64,000 bases of DNA from Obelidium mucronatum (GCA_025765595.1 JAIVFH010000054.1:178881-242880), one strand, 5' to 3'. Numbered from the stretch's first letter, positions 33,470-46,200 are shown. A program made the numbers and translations. Notes: generated by a model not told the origin, from the sequence alone.

Positions 33470-34355
33470 ACATATAAATGCATTTAAAGAGTAAATAAAA
33501 TTTTACAAGATTTTTTTATACAACTATCCAAAAATCAAAGAAGAATCCAAAAATCCAAGAAAAATTCAAAAAAAACCTGTAGTACTCCAAGTATATATTT
33601 GATGCCTAGGGACCAATCTTTCATTGAACTTTGACATGTGCGTCCCAACATTGCTATAAGAGAAGATGCAATCTTCTTTGTCAAAGTAGCTCTTGTAAGT
33701 TTTTGGAAAGAGCTAGTATAATTAAATAAAGGATTATTAAAAGAAATTGCTTGAACTGATACTAAAATAAAAACTTACTCTTTGGAATTCCAAATCAGCA
33801 AAGAAGACTCCAGCGTAAGCCCAAAAATTTCCACAGTTTTTCCAAAGTTGGGGAATTCCTTTGACAGGGTTGCAGCAGCAAGAGTTTTGGTCATTGGTGG
33901 CTCTCGATCCTGCGTCAGGTAGGAAAAGCTTATACCAACTTCTTTCACTTGACTAATGAACTTGTCTTGGGTGCCGGTGCGTCCTTTGGCTTTGGCAACA
34001 ACTTCAGCAACAGACGTGGGGTCTTGGCGGTGTTGCTTGGAAGAGATAGAACCTGGCTTTTCATACATTGATGTCACTGGAGAGTTAACCAATGGAGAAG
34101 ATGCAAAGGGATCAAAGATGGTTCCTAAATGAATACCAAAAATAGTTAGAGAGCTGTTTAAACAGAATGGCAACCTACCAGAATCAGTATTGGCAACATC
34201 AAAGTACTCTTGGCTTTGTGGATTAAAAATCATGTCCACCAAAACAGAGTCGTCAAAGATCTACTTGTTCTTGGTGAACCAACTAACACTGAAAGTGGGT
34301 TGTAGCTGGATGGACTTTGGCAGCAGCCAAAACATCAGTAAGCAAAACTAATAAT
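33470..34355 (-). pseudogene. Fragment of element-A partner gene
   Basis: Minus-strand sequence nearly identical to 35230-36290 and, inverted, to 59000-59900. It encodes VFNPQ-type strands, DPFASSPLVNSPVT, EVVAKAKGRTGTQDKFISQV, YLTQDREPPMTKTLAAATL, FPNFGKTVEIF and, after an intron, the SYSNVG...MSKFNERLV-type end. The last exon is shortened relative to the other copies. At about 34356 the homology stops and a KDZ transposase fragment begins on the opposite strand, so this is an internally deleted copy. Confidence 0.75.
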
Positions 34356-34356
34356 G

Positions 34357-34926
34357 TATTGATTGTTGGTACAATGTGGATTCTGTCAGGTACATGAGCG
34401 AAGACAAACAGAAGCAGTTGATAGAGATGTATTGCTTGAAACAATTCTGTCAGTTAGCTTCATCAAGATCAATGAGCAGTACTACGTCACCATATCTTTT
34501 GCGGATCTCTGGCTAAAGCACCTGCCATCTGGCCTTCTGTTGGTATTTTCTTGCATGGTAAATACTAAATTGCTTATTTACTCATGCCTCGCACATAGGG
34601 TGAAGCTGTATCGTGAGCAGCGCACATATTCACTGGCCTTCCCAACCATCAAAGTGCCTGTTCCAGACAGCGCAGTGATCTTCAAACGTGGATTTTACGT
34701 GTATCACATGCTACTACTGCAGCAGTACATCTCCAAGATCCCTGCCAATGATGACTATGAACATATGCGGTACACTCACTTCAGACCTTCCTGGGCCCCC
34801 AAAACAACACATTTGTGGAACAACTACCAAAAACAGGTGATTCTATTCATGACATCAGACCGGCAATGCGGGAATACGTCACCTTCATGACTGACTACTT
34901 TAGCAAGAAGTGGTGTCACCGCTGCG
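34357..34926 (+). pseudogene. 5' half of family-B KDZ-type transposase
   Basis: Encodes YYVTISFADLWLKHLPSG, then IFKRGFYVYHMLLLQQYI, HFRPSWAPKT and MREYVTFMTDYFSKKWCHRC, matching in order the KDZ-type protein of element A (53.6-54.3 kb). The frame is broken at least once. It stops inside the Cys cluster at CGCTGCG (34926), exactly where element A copy 1 begins. The missing 3' half lies on the minus strand at 52186-51065. Confidence 0.75.
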
Positions 34927-37560
34927 CAGCGCGGGGTCCGAGCGGCACGCCCGAATAGGGCCCGATTCGGGGTCCGAATAGGGCTCCTAATCGGATCCGA
35001 TTAGGATTTAGTCCGATTCGGAGCCTAATCAGGGCCGATTAGGGGCCCTAGTAGCTCTCTTAATTGCAAATGAGCAAATAGGACTGCTCCTAGTAGCATT
35101 TGTCTGCTCCTAGTAGCACTCCTAATAGCATTTTGCTCTGCCAATTGGAAACCAAATGGCTTTAATACAACTCCTAGTAGGACTCCTATTGGGGCCCTAT
35201 TAGCACTATTGAATGTAAAACATCTAAAATAAATGCATTTAAAGGGTAAATAAAATTTTACACAATTTTTTTATACAACTATGCAAAAATCAAAGAAAAA
35301 TCCAAAAATCCAAGAAAAATTCAAAAAAAAACCCAGATAAATCCAAAAAACCAAGAAAAATCAAAGAAGTATCAAAGAAAAACAACACTCAAAATATCAC
35401 TGGGTTTTCTTCTGAACAGGTTGCCTCTTCCAAGAATTTGCCAACACTCCCTCCTGGCACCCTTGAAAGTACTTTTCAACATCTTGAAAACCTGTAGTAC
35501 TCCAACTATAGATTTGATGCCTAGGGACCAATCTTGCATTGAACTTTGACATGTGCTTCCCAACATCGCTGTAAGAGAAGATGCAATCTTCTTTGTCAAA
35601 GTAGCTTGTGTACATATTTGGAAAGAGCTAGTATAATAAATAAAGGATTATTAAAAGAAATTGCTTGAAGTGATACTAAAATAAAAACTTACTCTTTGGA
35701 ATTCCAAATCAGCAAAGTAGACTCCAACATAAGCCCGAAAAATTTCCACAGTATTTCCAAAGTTGGGGAATTCCTTTGACAAGGTTGCAGCAGCAAGAGT
35801 TTTGGTCATTGGTGGCTCTCGATCCTGCGTCAGGTAAGAAAAGCGGATACCAACTTCTTTCACTTGACTAATGAACTTGTCTTGGGTGCCGGTGCGTCCT
35901 TTGGCTTTGGCAACAACTTCAGCAACAGACGTGGGGACTTGGCGACGCTGTTTGGATGCGATGGAAGATAGCTTTTCTTGCAGAGATGGCCCAGTCACAG
36001 GTGAATTAATCAATGGAGAACTTGCAAATGGATCAAACATTGCTCCTAAATACCAAAAATACTGAGAAATATGTTTAAAAAAAATGGCATCCTACCAGAA
36101 TCAGTGTAGGCAACATCAAAGTAATCAGGGCTGTGTGGATCCAAAGCAATGTCCACCAAAACTGATTCGTCAAAGATGTACTCCTCTTGGCAGAACCAAC
36201 TAACACTGTGGACCTTCCTGCGAAAGTGGGTTGTGGCTGGATGGACTTTTGCAGCAGCCAAAACATCAGCAAGAAAAACTAATAATGGATTGATTGCTAA
36301 AAATGCACAATATAGACAACGACTTGGTCTCACCTTTTGCCTTGTTTCCCTCAGCAAGTGTCCCTTCCACATTACAACGAAAAACTGCTCCTTGATTCTG
36401 AAACTTGCATTTAACAGAAACCATCTTTTTCACCTCTGCTTCTTCTTCTCCATCACTGCCCAAAAGATTCATGACACGTCGCTTCTTTTTGGGATGAGCC
36501 TGCACTTCTTCTTCTTCATCCACCACATCCTCATCATCCTCAACTTCATCTTCCTCCGCATCTATGTTCTCCACACAACGCTTCTTTCGTACAACTGGCT
36601 CCACCACCTCAATTTCATCATCATCATCTTCAATCACAATTGCTTGAACCTTCTTTCTTTGCTGGACTGGTACCTCCCGCTCCTCCTCATCCCCCTCCTG
36701 CTCCTCTTCCTCTTCAGCATCAAGCTCATTTTCTCCACCATCAACATCTCCAATGTCATCATCTTCATCAGCTTCAGACCCTTCAGGCGCATTGTCAAGT
36801 GGTGTTAACTCACTTTCTGAATCGTCAGCATCTGTTGACTTTCTGTGAGTTTCTGCCCAAGCCTTTAGGCTAGCCTTGAGATTATCAATGCTTTCAGCAA
36901 CTGCGGGAGATACCACCGTAGAAGCCTGAGATTCGAGAACAGACATTGACTTGGATAAAGCAGTCTTGGAGGCACCAGCAGATCTTGGCTTGAGGACAGC
37001 TGTTTTTGGCACTGGCTTGGAACTGGAATCAGCTGTTTTGTCTGCTGTCTTGGGAGCTGGCATTGCCTTGGACACTTTGGGAGCTGGCATTGCCTTGGAC
37101 ACTTTGGAAGCTGAAGTAGCCATGGGAACAGTAGTGGCCTTGGAACCAGAAGTGGTACTCTTTGGGGAACCAGATTGAGAAGCAGGAGTAGTATTTTTAG
37201 CAGTGTTGTGAACTGTAGTAGCCTTGGGATCTGTAGTGGCCTTGGAAGCAGAACTGGTCAAAGTCTTGGGGGAAACAGATGGGGGACCAGAAGCAGTCTT
37301 GCCAGCACCAGGAGTAGTCTTAGCAGAACCAGGAGGAGCTGGAGTAGGATTAGCTACAGCAGTTCTGAAAGGACTTACAACAAGACATTCCGTTTGCAGG
37401 ATTTCATTCAGCTTGTTGCCACTTCTTCTGGCGTTCCCATTCTGGCAGCCAAACAAACAGCAGAGGCTGTCTTTGATTTAAGAATTCACAAAACAATTAC
37501 CCCAAATGTACCTATTATCCTGTCAGCTCCATTTACATACAACATCAAGTGTCAGACCTA
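34927..37560 (-). mobile_element. Element A copy 1, internally deleted, inverted
   Basis: Starts with the terminal sequence CAGCGCGGGGTCC then CGAGCGGCACGC, followed by ~250 bp of ATTCGG/CTATTAGG arrays, then the partner gene on the minus strand. At about 37353 it jumps from partner-gene sequence (equivalent to 55978 of copy 2) to transposase sequence (equivalent to 54666), so ~1.3 kb containing the divergent promoter and both 5' ends is gone. The transposase remnant runs on the plus strand to 37560, where a copia element begins. Confidence 0.8.
35397..37353 (-). pseudogene. Partner gene of element A, 5'-truncated (copy 1)
   Basis: Minus strand, several introns. In order: a Ser/Thr/Pro/Lys-rich region with KVSKAMPAP twice in tandem, LKASLKAWAETHRKSTDAD, a long acidic block with PKKKRRV (nuclear-signal-like), VSVKCKFQNQGAVFRCNVEG, then the C-terminal part VLVDIALDP, SSPLINSPVT, EVVAKAKGRTGTQDKF, FRAYVGVYFADLEFQ, YFDKEDCIFSYSDVG and DVEKYFQGCQEGV. 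It holds the uninterrupted site (near 36880-36900) where copy 2 carries a pogo-like insertion. No known family recognised; the conserved C-terminal part suggests a folded enzyme-like or DNA-binding domain. Confidence 0.7.
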
Positions 37561-37846
37561 TGTTAGAGTCTGTAGGCATGCGGAGCATGGCCTTAGAGTT
37601 CTTAGGAAACACCCGGGTGTTTCAGAGTTCTGAAGGTATAAATAGGAGGAAAGGTCCTTCAACGGAAAAGGGACGAACATGTGGAGAAGTGTGCGTGTGC
37701 ACGATACTTCACCTTGTCGCTTCTGCGGAAGTAAGCTCGTGCGCAAGTGACGTCCACCGCCCCTTCCCCTGAGAGTCATAAGCTGCCTCTTAGCCATACA
37801 ACATCTAGCGGCTGTGATTGTCCGGTGCTGCGTCACCTACTGATTA
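37561..37846 (+). repeat. 5' LTR of copia 1
   Basis: About 286 bp starting TGTTAGAGTCTG and matching 42335-42620 with many substitutions (for example GGGACGAACATG against GGGACAAACATG). Contains a TATAAATA box near 37640. Confidence 0.85.
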
Positions 37847-37852
37847 TGATAA

Positions 37853-37863
37853 GTTATGAGCCC
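37853..37863 (+). promoter_or_regulatory. Primer-binding site matching the initiator-tRNA anticodon arm
   Basis: GTTATGAGCCC, just inside the 5' LTR, is the complement of GGGCUCAUAAC, the anticodon stem-loop of eukaryotic initiator tRNA-Met. This is the half-tRNA priming mode known for Drosophila copia and yeast Ty5, not the usual tRNA 3' end. Confidence 0.65.
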
Positions 37864-39272
37864 AAACAGCTCGGCTTATGTTGTGATGTGCTCTGTGAAT
37901 GCGCAGGCTGTTTGGCTAAGCGTTTGATCGTTTGACGCCACTGAGACTGGCGACGCCGTGTGGCGCCTTGATAGATCTGTGATCAGAACAAGTCCTTCGA
38001 TGTTGTCACCAAGTTTGGTGGGCGAGGTTTACTTGTTTGGGAAGCTGTTGAAGGGGATGAAGTCCCATCAGCTCAGACGATCAAAGAGTGGAAAGCAGCT
38101 TACCAACAGTTCGAACAGTTGGATAAGATCTGGCAGACACTGGATCGCCGCGCAAAGGATGATGCTGATGCGGTTCAGACGACTATGCGAGCCATCAGAA
38201 GTGGATTGACACGGTCAATGCAAATTTCCTATTCTGAGTTTGCCACTCCTGCTGAGCTATGGGCGGAACTTCAACGCACGAATGATCCTGCTAATCGCAA
38301 GATGGATAGTTCAGTCGTGGACGCGTATAAAGCATTAGTAATATTCGCAAATCAGTCTATTCCTGATTATATCAAGGAGATTAGCGACGTTGAAGATAAG
38401 TGCACTTCTTTGGGTGAAACTCTTCATTTGGGATTCAACTCACAAAAGAAGGTGCGCTTGCGGTTGGATCATTGATTTGCCCAGGCGGTGATGGCCCTCA
38501 AGTCCAGGAATATCTGTCCATCAAAGAGTTGGAACAGAAAATGGTGGATTTGTGGGACAGTTACGTTGAAGCAAACAAACGCAACGCTCCAGTCGCAAAG
38601 GTCACGATCACGAGCCTTGCTGATGGAAAGCAGCAGAATACGGGCTTGCGACAACTGTTCTGGATTTCACAACCCAGAGTGGGAATGCGGTTCTTGTTGG
38701 GAATGCGGTGATATGGATCACTTCAGTTCTTCATGTCCTCAAAAGAAGAAACGTGTTAAAACCAACGGGGGAGGAGAAAAACCCAAGGGGACTCCTGCAA
38801 TTCAGTCAAACATGGCGAAAAATGATGGTGGAAATGAACCTAAACATGTCAGTTGGACGCATGGGAATGGAATTCTCAGAAACGCTTAAGTGTTTATTGT
38901 TCTTCTCTTCTTAAAATTCAGTTTTTCTGGTTGTTTGTGATTGGGTTTGTTTTGTTGTAGTTTTTAAGTAAAGTCACATTGTTGTTTTTCCATTGTATTG
39001 TTTAAAGAAATGTCACAACTCTACTAAGGGATTTTAGATCCTGGATGCAACAAGACGTTGATTCCGAATGCGGATTGGTTTGAGTCCTTCAAGGAGGTAT
39101 CAATCAACATTGGCGTCGCAAAGAAAGGCGCTTGCCTGACGGGTACAAGGCAAGGCGTCGTTCATTTTGTTATTTATTCTGTGGATTGTTTTACTACCCT
39201 ATTGCCGATGTTGACATACTAGATTGCGATTGGGAATACAAGATGGACTTGAGCAGAGCGGTTTTCTTTGAC

Positions 39273-39534
39273 TTTTTTTTTAGTGGTTTATTCCTCACTA
39301 TATTATTTAGAGTAAAGTATGTCGCTGCTGTTTCCAACCTCGCCACAGAGTAAACCCTCTAGCCCTGTATAGGCAGCAATTTAATTTTTCAACTCCCTCC
39401 ACTCTCATCTGTAGTTCAGAAGTGCAGGTCTCCGCTGGGGCTCCTAAACTACCACCAACTTCTTGGTTCATTTGAACCAGGAACCTGCAGCACATCGACC
39501 CTGGGTCTTAACCACCTGAGCCATTGATCCCCCG
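39273..39534 (-). mobile_element. tRNA-derived SINE inserted in copia 1
   Basis: 262 bp flanked by a 17 bp direct repeat, GAGCGG(T/T)TTTCTTTGAC at 39256-39272 and GAGCGGTCTTCTTTGAC at 39535-39551 (one mismatch). On the minus strand it begins GGGGGATCAATGGCTCAGG with a pol III A-box (TGGCTCAGGTG), a B-box-like GGTTCAAAT ~50 bp later, a unique body and a terminal A-run (CTAAAAAAAAA). These are the standard marks of a SINE. Confidence 0.85.
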
Positions 39535-42324
39535 GAGCGGTCTTCTTTGACAAGAAGACGCGTCAAGTCTTATTCAACGCGCAATTGGCACCTTCTGGTT
39601 TGAAGATGTTGCAATTCGAGGTTGTTAATTGAGTTTTCGCAAATGTGGTATCGGTCAAGGTTGATTCACCAACAATTCGGTCACCCAAACGCAAAGTACT
39701 TGATGGCGATGATTTATTGTGGTTCAGTTAATTCTGACCAGTTTAAGTCGATCGTGATTGATGACAAGCATCAATGCAAGTTGTGTGTCGCTGGGAAGTT
39801 TAAGTTGGCCAAAGTTGGTTCAGAGTCGCATTGGACTGTAATCAAGGCAACTGGCCCAGGCGAAATGTCACATGCCGATGTTACTGGCAAATTTGCGGAC
39901 GGATTCTATTATAACAGTAAGATGTACCATTATTTTCTAATCTTCGTGGATGATTTCTCGTGTTTCTCCTAGGTTACTTCAATGCAAGTCGCATGCGTTA
40001 GCCAAACTACTGGTAGTGATGGCTTTAATTGAACAGATTGTGCGAAGACCAGTCCGAGTGTTGCGGATGGACAACAGGGAAATTGCAACCAACAATCGCT
40101 TCATAGAACTCTGCGAAGTTAGAGGGATTACGGTTGAGACATGGATGCAGTCGCTGAGCGGACTATTGGTCATGTGAAGAGTGTGTCTAGGACAATTCAT
40201 ATTCACGCGTTGTTCTCCAAAGAGCTCTGGGGATACGCAGCCATCGTCGCTAACAATTTACGTAATTTATGGCCAAACCAGCACAATGATATGGAAAGTC
40301 TGTTCTGGCGCTATTATGGCATAAAACCTGAGATAGGTCATCACCGAGTCTTTGGGTGTAAAGTTCTTGTGCCAGAAGGGCAAGAAAGGAGAATTGTCAG
40401 CGGATGTAGCTACAAAGATTTACGTTGGACAGTCAATTATAAGATGCATCGCTCAGCATTCCAAAGATTGTACGTTTATGGAAACGGAGTTTCCAAAGTT
40501 GAAGTCTCAGACTGGACGCGTCAAAGACAAGAGAGTTGTAATTCACAGAGGAAGCTCAGGATTTTCGCTCGGAGTTAGACGATAGGTTAGCTCAAGCAGT
40601 AAATCTGCACAAGCAAAGTTTATTAGAAGTCGCCTTGCCTGAAGAACAGGGGAGGGAGATTCTGATAGCCTGACACGAAGTGAGAGTTCTAGATTATCCG
40701 TCATTCACGACGTAAACGTGCAAAGGATACGCGGTCGGAAAGCGCATCGAGTACTGAGGAATCAGGTAGCAGAAGCGAAGATTCTCAGGAAGTAGACAAG
40801 GATTCTTCATCGGATTACGAGGACTCTCCCGAGAACCTAGACTATCATGCTATGTTCTGTCAGACAGAGGTAATCAAAGGAAGAGATCCAATTTGAGTTA
40901 GTAACTTGGTTGTTAACTCATTTTACGCAGTCGTTTCAAATCATGGTAAACATGATGAAATGCTTGAGTGTGACATGCCTCCTGGAATGGAGATACTCCC
41001 TACTCAGGAAATCTACGCTGTGAAGAACGGGAAAGATTTGCCAGATGGTAAGGTGGAGAAGTTCAAGATGCGTGTAGTAGTGCGAGGTGATTACCAGAAA
41101 TATGGGGTTAATTTCGTTGAACAGTACTTGATAGCAGCTGCTGCCTGTTTTGGACTTGGTCTATTCCTAGTGCTGTGGGTGCGTATTTGAATGGAGTTCT
41201 GGACATGATTGTCTATGTTCGACCACCCCCGAGTTACAAGAAAAAAGGAGTAATTTGGCGTTTACTCAAAGGCTTATACGGCTTGAAGCAAGCTGGTTTG
41301 CTTTGGTATCGCAAGTTATGCGCAATCCTTGTCGAACTTGGTTTCTCGCAAACATTTGCGGATCCGTGTTTATTTGTCAAAGTCGTTGATGGATGATATG
41401 GGTCTCGTTTTATGTTGATGATATTCTGATTGTCTGTCACCAATCAATTGTGGAGTCAATTGTCGCTGCGTTGAAGTCAAAAGTTCAGAGAGATAACGAG
41501 CAACCTTTGGATGTGTCAAAGTATGATTACAATTTGTTAATTGGTAGTATCATGTATCCTTGCGTTGTGAGTCCATTGGACATGTCATTAAGTGTAAGCT
41601 TGTGGGCACATGCGCTTGCGAAGCCGACTCTGCGTCATTGGAAGGGTGCCAAACATATTCTGAAATATGTAACGCATACTTACGATTTGGGCATCGTGTA
41701 TTTCCGTGCGCCAAATCCCGTTCCAAAGCAGATCCATTTTGTTGGATTAACGGACACGTCTGAACTGGACAGTGCGAGCGGGAAAGCTCAAACCTGTTGG
41801 ATTTTCAAGTTGATGGGAAAATCTCCGGTGTCTTGTAAGCAAGGACTTGTTACTGTGGATCAAACTGCAGCCAAACATGCTGCTTTCTATCAAGGATCTC
41901 TGGAAGTTCCTTACCTGTTTGATTTGTGCAAAGATTTGAATATCCATGTGACAACGCCCTTGGCTATGTTCAGTGATAATACGGCTTTTGTTGAGCAAGT
42001 GCGCAAGAACAAAAGAACTGAAGCTAGCAAGTGGTTATTGGAAGGTGCGGGAATTCTACAAAGAAGGAGTGATTGATTGTAATCACATTCCCGGCCCTTT
42101 GAACAATTCTTATATTGGAACCAAGCCGTTGGTCTGTCAAATCTTTGTCGGTCATCAAAGACGTACTGGTATGACATATTTACGTGTTCTCCGTGGAGAA
42201 GCGACTGAGAAACAGTTAGATGGTTGTTGACCATGGTTTGCTCGGATGTTGTATCGGGGGAGTTTATCTAGACAGGCAGCTTTAATTGAAGTCTATTTAA
42301 ACAAAGTCCGGTTTATTGTTCAGA

Positions 42325-42334
42325 ACTGGGGGAG
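42325..42334 (+). promoter_or_regulatory. Polypurine tract of copia 1
   Basis: AACTGGGGGAG-type purine run directly before the 3' LTR TGTTAG, the expected plus-strand primer. Confidence 0.7.
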
Positions 42335-42620
42335 TGTTAGAATCTGTAGGCATGCGGAGCATGGCCTTAGAGTTCTTAGGTAACACCCCATGTTCCAGAG
42401 TTCTGAAGGTATAAATAGGAGGAAAGGTCCTTCAACGGAAAAGGGACAAACATGTGGAGAAGTGTGCGCGTGCATGATACTTCATCCTTGTCACTTCTGC
42501 GGAAGTAAACTCGTGCGCAAGCGACGTCCACCGCCCCTACCCCTGAGAGTCATAAGCTGCCTCTTAGCCATACAACATCTAGCGGCTGTGATCGTCCGGT
42601 GCTGCGTCACCTACTAATTA
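42335..42620 (+). repeat. 3' LTR of copia 1
   Basis: Starts TGTTAGAATCTG and parallels the 5' LTR over its whole length with numerous differences, indicating an old insertion. No matching target duplication is seen outside the two LTRs (ACCTA on the left), so one flank has been rearranged. Confidence 0.85.
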
Positions 42621-43248
42621 TTGTTGATTTGCGGCGAGCTAATGTAAGCTTTATGTGGTTAATTGTTTGTCAGGAGACAAGTTGTTGTCTTTTTCCCTGC
42701 CACAGACTCCGCTTTTATATTTCACATGGTCCCATTGAGACCTGTTGAGGTTGAAAACCTTGTATCCCATTTGCCCATTGAGGCGGTGCATCAACTTGAC
42801 ATGGCTATTTCCAATTGGGGGAAATTAGTGAAGGGGAAATTTATCGCCGTCTGACGGCGTTAATACTCAATAATAAAGGTTACATTTACAAAATGTCTTC
42901 ATCTTTCTACATGTGAGCAGCTGATAAAACCACATGCCGCCAAGGTCCAAAAGCATAACCCATCTCTGGTTAAGGCGTCCCTTAATCTCGGCAGCGCACG
43001 GCCGATGTATTATGGTGTTTTGGTTTGGAGAGCATGCAGGAAAGATGTGTTTGGTGCAGCGGTCAAGGCGCTGGCTTTGAGAGCGTTATGCCCCAGGTTC
43101 AAATCACGGAAACTCCTTTTATTCTAACAATAAAGATTCGGGTTGAATTATTCAATCCGTACAACTTATAGTTTATTTCTAATCTCGGTTAAGTAGTGCA
43201 AGTGATATTGTATCTTTTATGCGTAATACTCAACATTCCCCCGCAATA
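42621..43248. other. Non-coding spacer with tRNA-like sequence
   Basis: No gene. At 43052-43105 there is an A-box (TGGTGCAGCGG) and a B-box (GGTTCAAATC) 34 bp apart with a D-arm that pairs (GTGC/GCGC), but the anticodon and T stems do not pair, so it is a tRNA-derived repeat or relic rather than a tRNA gene. The stretch 43200-43248 leads into copia 2. Confidence 0.5.
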
Positions 43249-46200
43249 TTACTTGGCTGCGTTTCGGGGTGTGGTGGAAGATTTGACTTCTTGCAACATA
43301 GCCAAACTTCGTAACCCAAGATTGAATGTCGCCTCTCGATGTTCAGTAGGCCCAACTGCTTTTGTTAAGAAATCGTTAATGTGGTAGTTTAAGTTCTTAT
43401 CTTTCACGTCCATATGTTTAATACGTTGATGTTGACCTTCCTCATTAGCGATGAGAATACTTGACGTGTTATCTTGTTTAATAACAATATGATCTTGACC
43501 AGAAATACCCGAAGATTTCATAAGCTGCAATAGCCAGATAATCTCGCGTATGGCTTCAGAGAGCGCAATGAGTTCTGCTTCAGTGGATGACAAAGCAACA
43601 GTAGTCTGTTTCCTTGACTGCCACATGATTGCAGCGCCAGCGAAGAGAATAACAATGCCTGTTCTAGAAGCGCGTCCTTTAGCTTCAGCGAAGCTTGCAT
43701 CTGCGTAGCAGATTGGTCTTAGTGTAGGATCATTTAGGAAATACTTTCCCCCGTCAACGCGTAAGATTTCATTACCTGGTTTCTGGTAACAAATTCCCAA
43801 ATCGCGCGTAAGAACGCGTTTCAGCACTTTCATGTCCCCGTTGGTAGGTTGAGTCTGGTATTGTGAAAGAATGCCAATACTACAAGAAAGATCGGGACGA
43901 GTCTTCCCTGCTAAGTACAGTAAGCACATGACCACAGATCGATATGCTGCGGACTCAGCAACATTAAGAAAACCTAACGTATTGTCATGTTTCCAGTTCC
44001 TGGTCATCGGATTTGGTGCCATGTCAGTAGAATTTTCTAGTCCCGCAAACGTTAAAATTTGCTTCGTTCATGTAAATTGGTTGACCAATCCACGTAGAAT
44101 CTTCAAATTGAACAATCTCCACTTTGAGAAACCATTCAGCGGGTCCCTGCTTCCCTTTACCAAAGCGTTGGTTCAACTTCATTAATTGAAATTCAGCTTC
44201 AACTTTATCTTCAGTAATGTAAAGCAAGTCGTCAACATGACTAGCCATTTGCAAAGTGTTCTCTGGGCCGTTCGGCTCCTTAGGAGGTAGAGTTTTGATT
44301 AGATGACAAATGTCAGCAGGATCAGACTCAAACCCAAGAGATTTGTGAAAATTGATGAGAGTTTCAAACCAAATACGCGAGGCTTGGTGAATCCCGTAAA
44401 GAGACTTGTCAAGCCTACAGACAATTACTTGCCCATGTATGTTGACTTTTCTAAACCCATGTGGCATTTCTAGATACAGTTGCGTATCCGTTTCACCATG
44501 TACAAATGCGTTTGGGACATCCACTTCGAAAACAAATTTACCTGTGAGCGCTGCAAAAGCAATAAGAAACCGAATAGTCTCTGTTCACGCAACAGGTGAA
44601 ATAATCAAGATTCTTGACTTGGGAAAATCCGCGTGCAACCCAGCGGGCTTTAAAACGTTCCTAAATTCCCTTGGCAGAAATTTTGAAAGCAAAAACCCAC
44701 TTGCCTTCCGGTAAGACAGTTTCTGTCCAAGTCTCATTATTCATGAGTTCGTTGTATTCACGTATCATGGCAGCTAACCAATAGGCAGCAAAGACTGGGT
44801 CTGCCATGGCCTCCTCGACAGTGTTTGGGATCTGAGGCAACTTGAGGATTCATACCAAGGTGAATGCCATCATGAACAATAACGTGACGTAACTGGTCAA
44901 CTTTACCTGTCCGATAATTTTCTACTAAGTAAATAATACTCACGTGGCAGTTTACTTTGTGAGAGTAAGCACTCAGTCATACCTTTTAAAGTATGAACTG
45001 TACGTTCTACAAGACCGTTGAATTCTTTAACATAAGGAGGAGATGCAGTCAACTCAATTTTATTGATGCGTTTAGAGCAAAAATCAATAAACCTTTGTGT
45101 TGTCATCAGTTCTGCAGTGTCAGAACGTATTTCCCCCACAATTACACTGTGGTCGCGTTCAAATTTGCCAATGTGTTGGCGCATTGTAGAACACACGTCG
45201 CTTTTAGATTCCAAAAGATAAATGGAAATCCATCGCGTGAATTCATCGACAATACATAACCAATAGGAATCATCATCCGGAGATGAATCATCCAGGTGGA
45301 TATGTCTGCATGAAGTCTACCACCAGTGTGTGTTGCAGGATTGTTTGTAGAATAAATTTCTGTGCGTGTCATTTTATGCTTAGCACAAATCAGACAATTC
45401 TCAAAAGTTGGTTTCGAAAACATATATTGAAGAGAGTCGTCAACAACATAAATTTTAGATTTATTCACGTTATTCAAAGTAAAAAGAATAGAAGAGATGT
45501 TCGCATGACCAAACTTCCGATGCTATTGGAAGCGCCTGATGGCCAAAGATAGTAGAGATCCCCGTCGCGATTACCAATTAGAAACCGTTTGCCATTCCGT
45601 AAAGTTCCGCCCGTTGACTCAACGAGACAAGAGACAGAACCAAGAGGCTCAGCGAGACCTGGCACGTACAGTGCATCCATGTGATGCTCATAGGCTCCAA
45701 AAGACATAACGACAGAACCATACCCCTTGATGGGAACAGTGGAGTTGTCTGCAATGGTGACAGTTCCGCCAGTATTGGTGAGCTGAAGAGTGACAAAGTC
45801 ATCCTCGTATGGACTCATCCAGCGCGAGGCACCAGAGTCAAGGATACAGCGGCGCTTTTCACGGTAAGTGGATCCAGCGGAGCTATTGTGGTTGTTCAGA
45901 TAAACCATGTGCCCAGCTGCATTCAAGGTAGGTGGGTCACCCAGAGCCTCATTGAGGAGAGCACGAGCGGCGGCGGCGCATTCAGTCGCAGAAACAGTAG
46001 GTTCACTGTCCATGTCAACGTCAGCGTCTTCAGAGAAAGAAGCTTTCTTGGCTGTAGCGGAGCCAGAACCACACCCAGTTGCAGCCTGCATTGTCTTTTG
46101 AACAACAGGACAATCAGCAATCTTGGTGTGGGCTTTAGATTGGCACACGTGACAGATTCCAGCAGGACGCTTGCCAGCCTTGTTGGAAGATCACTTGGGG

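Larger units (their letters stand above)
37561..42620 (+). mobile_element. Degenerate Ty1/copia retrotransposon 1 with both LTRs
   Basis: About 5.06 kb bounded by LTRs starting TGTTAGA. The plus strand encodes gag (SYSEFATPAELWAEL), a CCHC knuckle (CWECGDMDHFSSSC), a protease site reading LDPGC instead of D(S/T)G, integrase (HQQFGHPNAKYL, CKLCVAGKF, then VLRMDNRE), RT (GAYLNGVLDMIV, KGLYGLKQAG, FYVDDIL) and RNase H. Stops and frameshifts split every domain, so it is inactive. Integrase before RT is the copia order. A SINE interrupts it at 39273-39534. Confidence 0.9.

Noticed and set aside
36149..36808. 219-codon plus-strand frame
   Set aside because: Antisense to the acidic region of the element-A partner gene; composition (Leu/His/Phe-rich) is that of reversed Asp/Glu codons.
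43040..43115. tRNA-Leu-like gene
   Set aside because: A- and B-boxes fit, but anticodon and T stems do not pair; kept as a tRNA-derived relic only.
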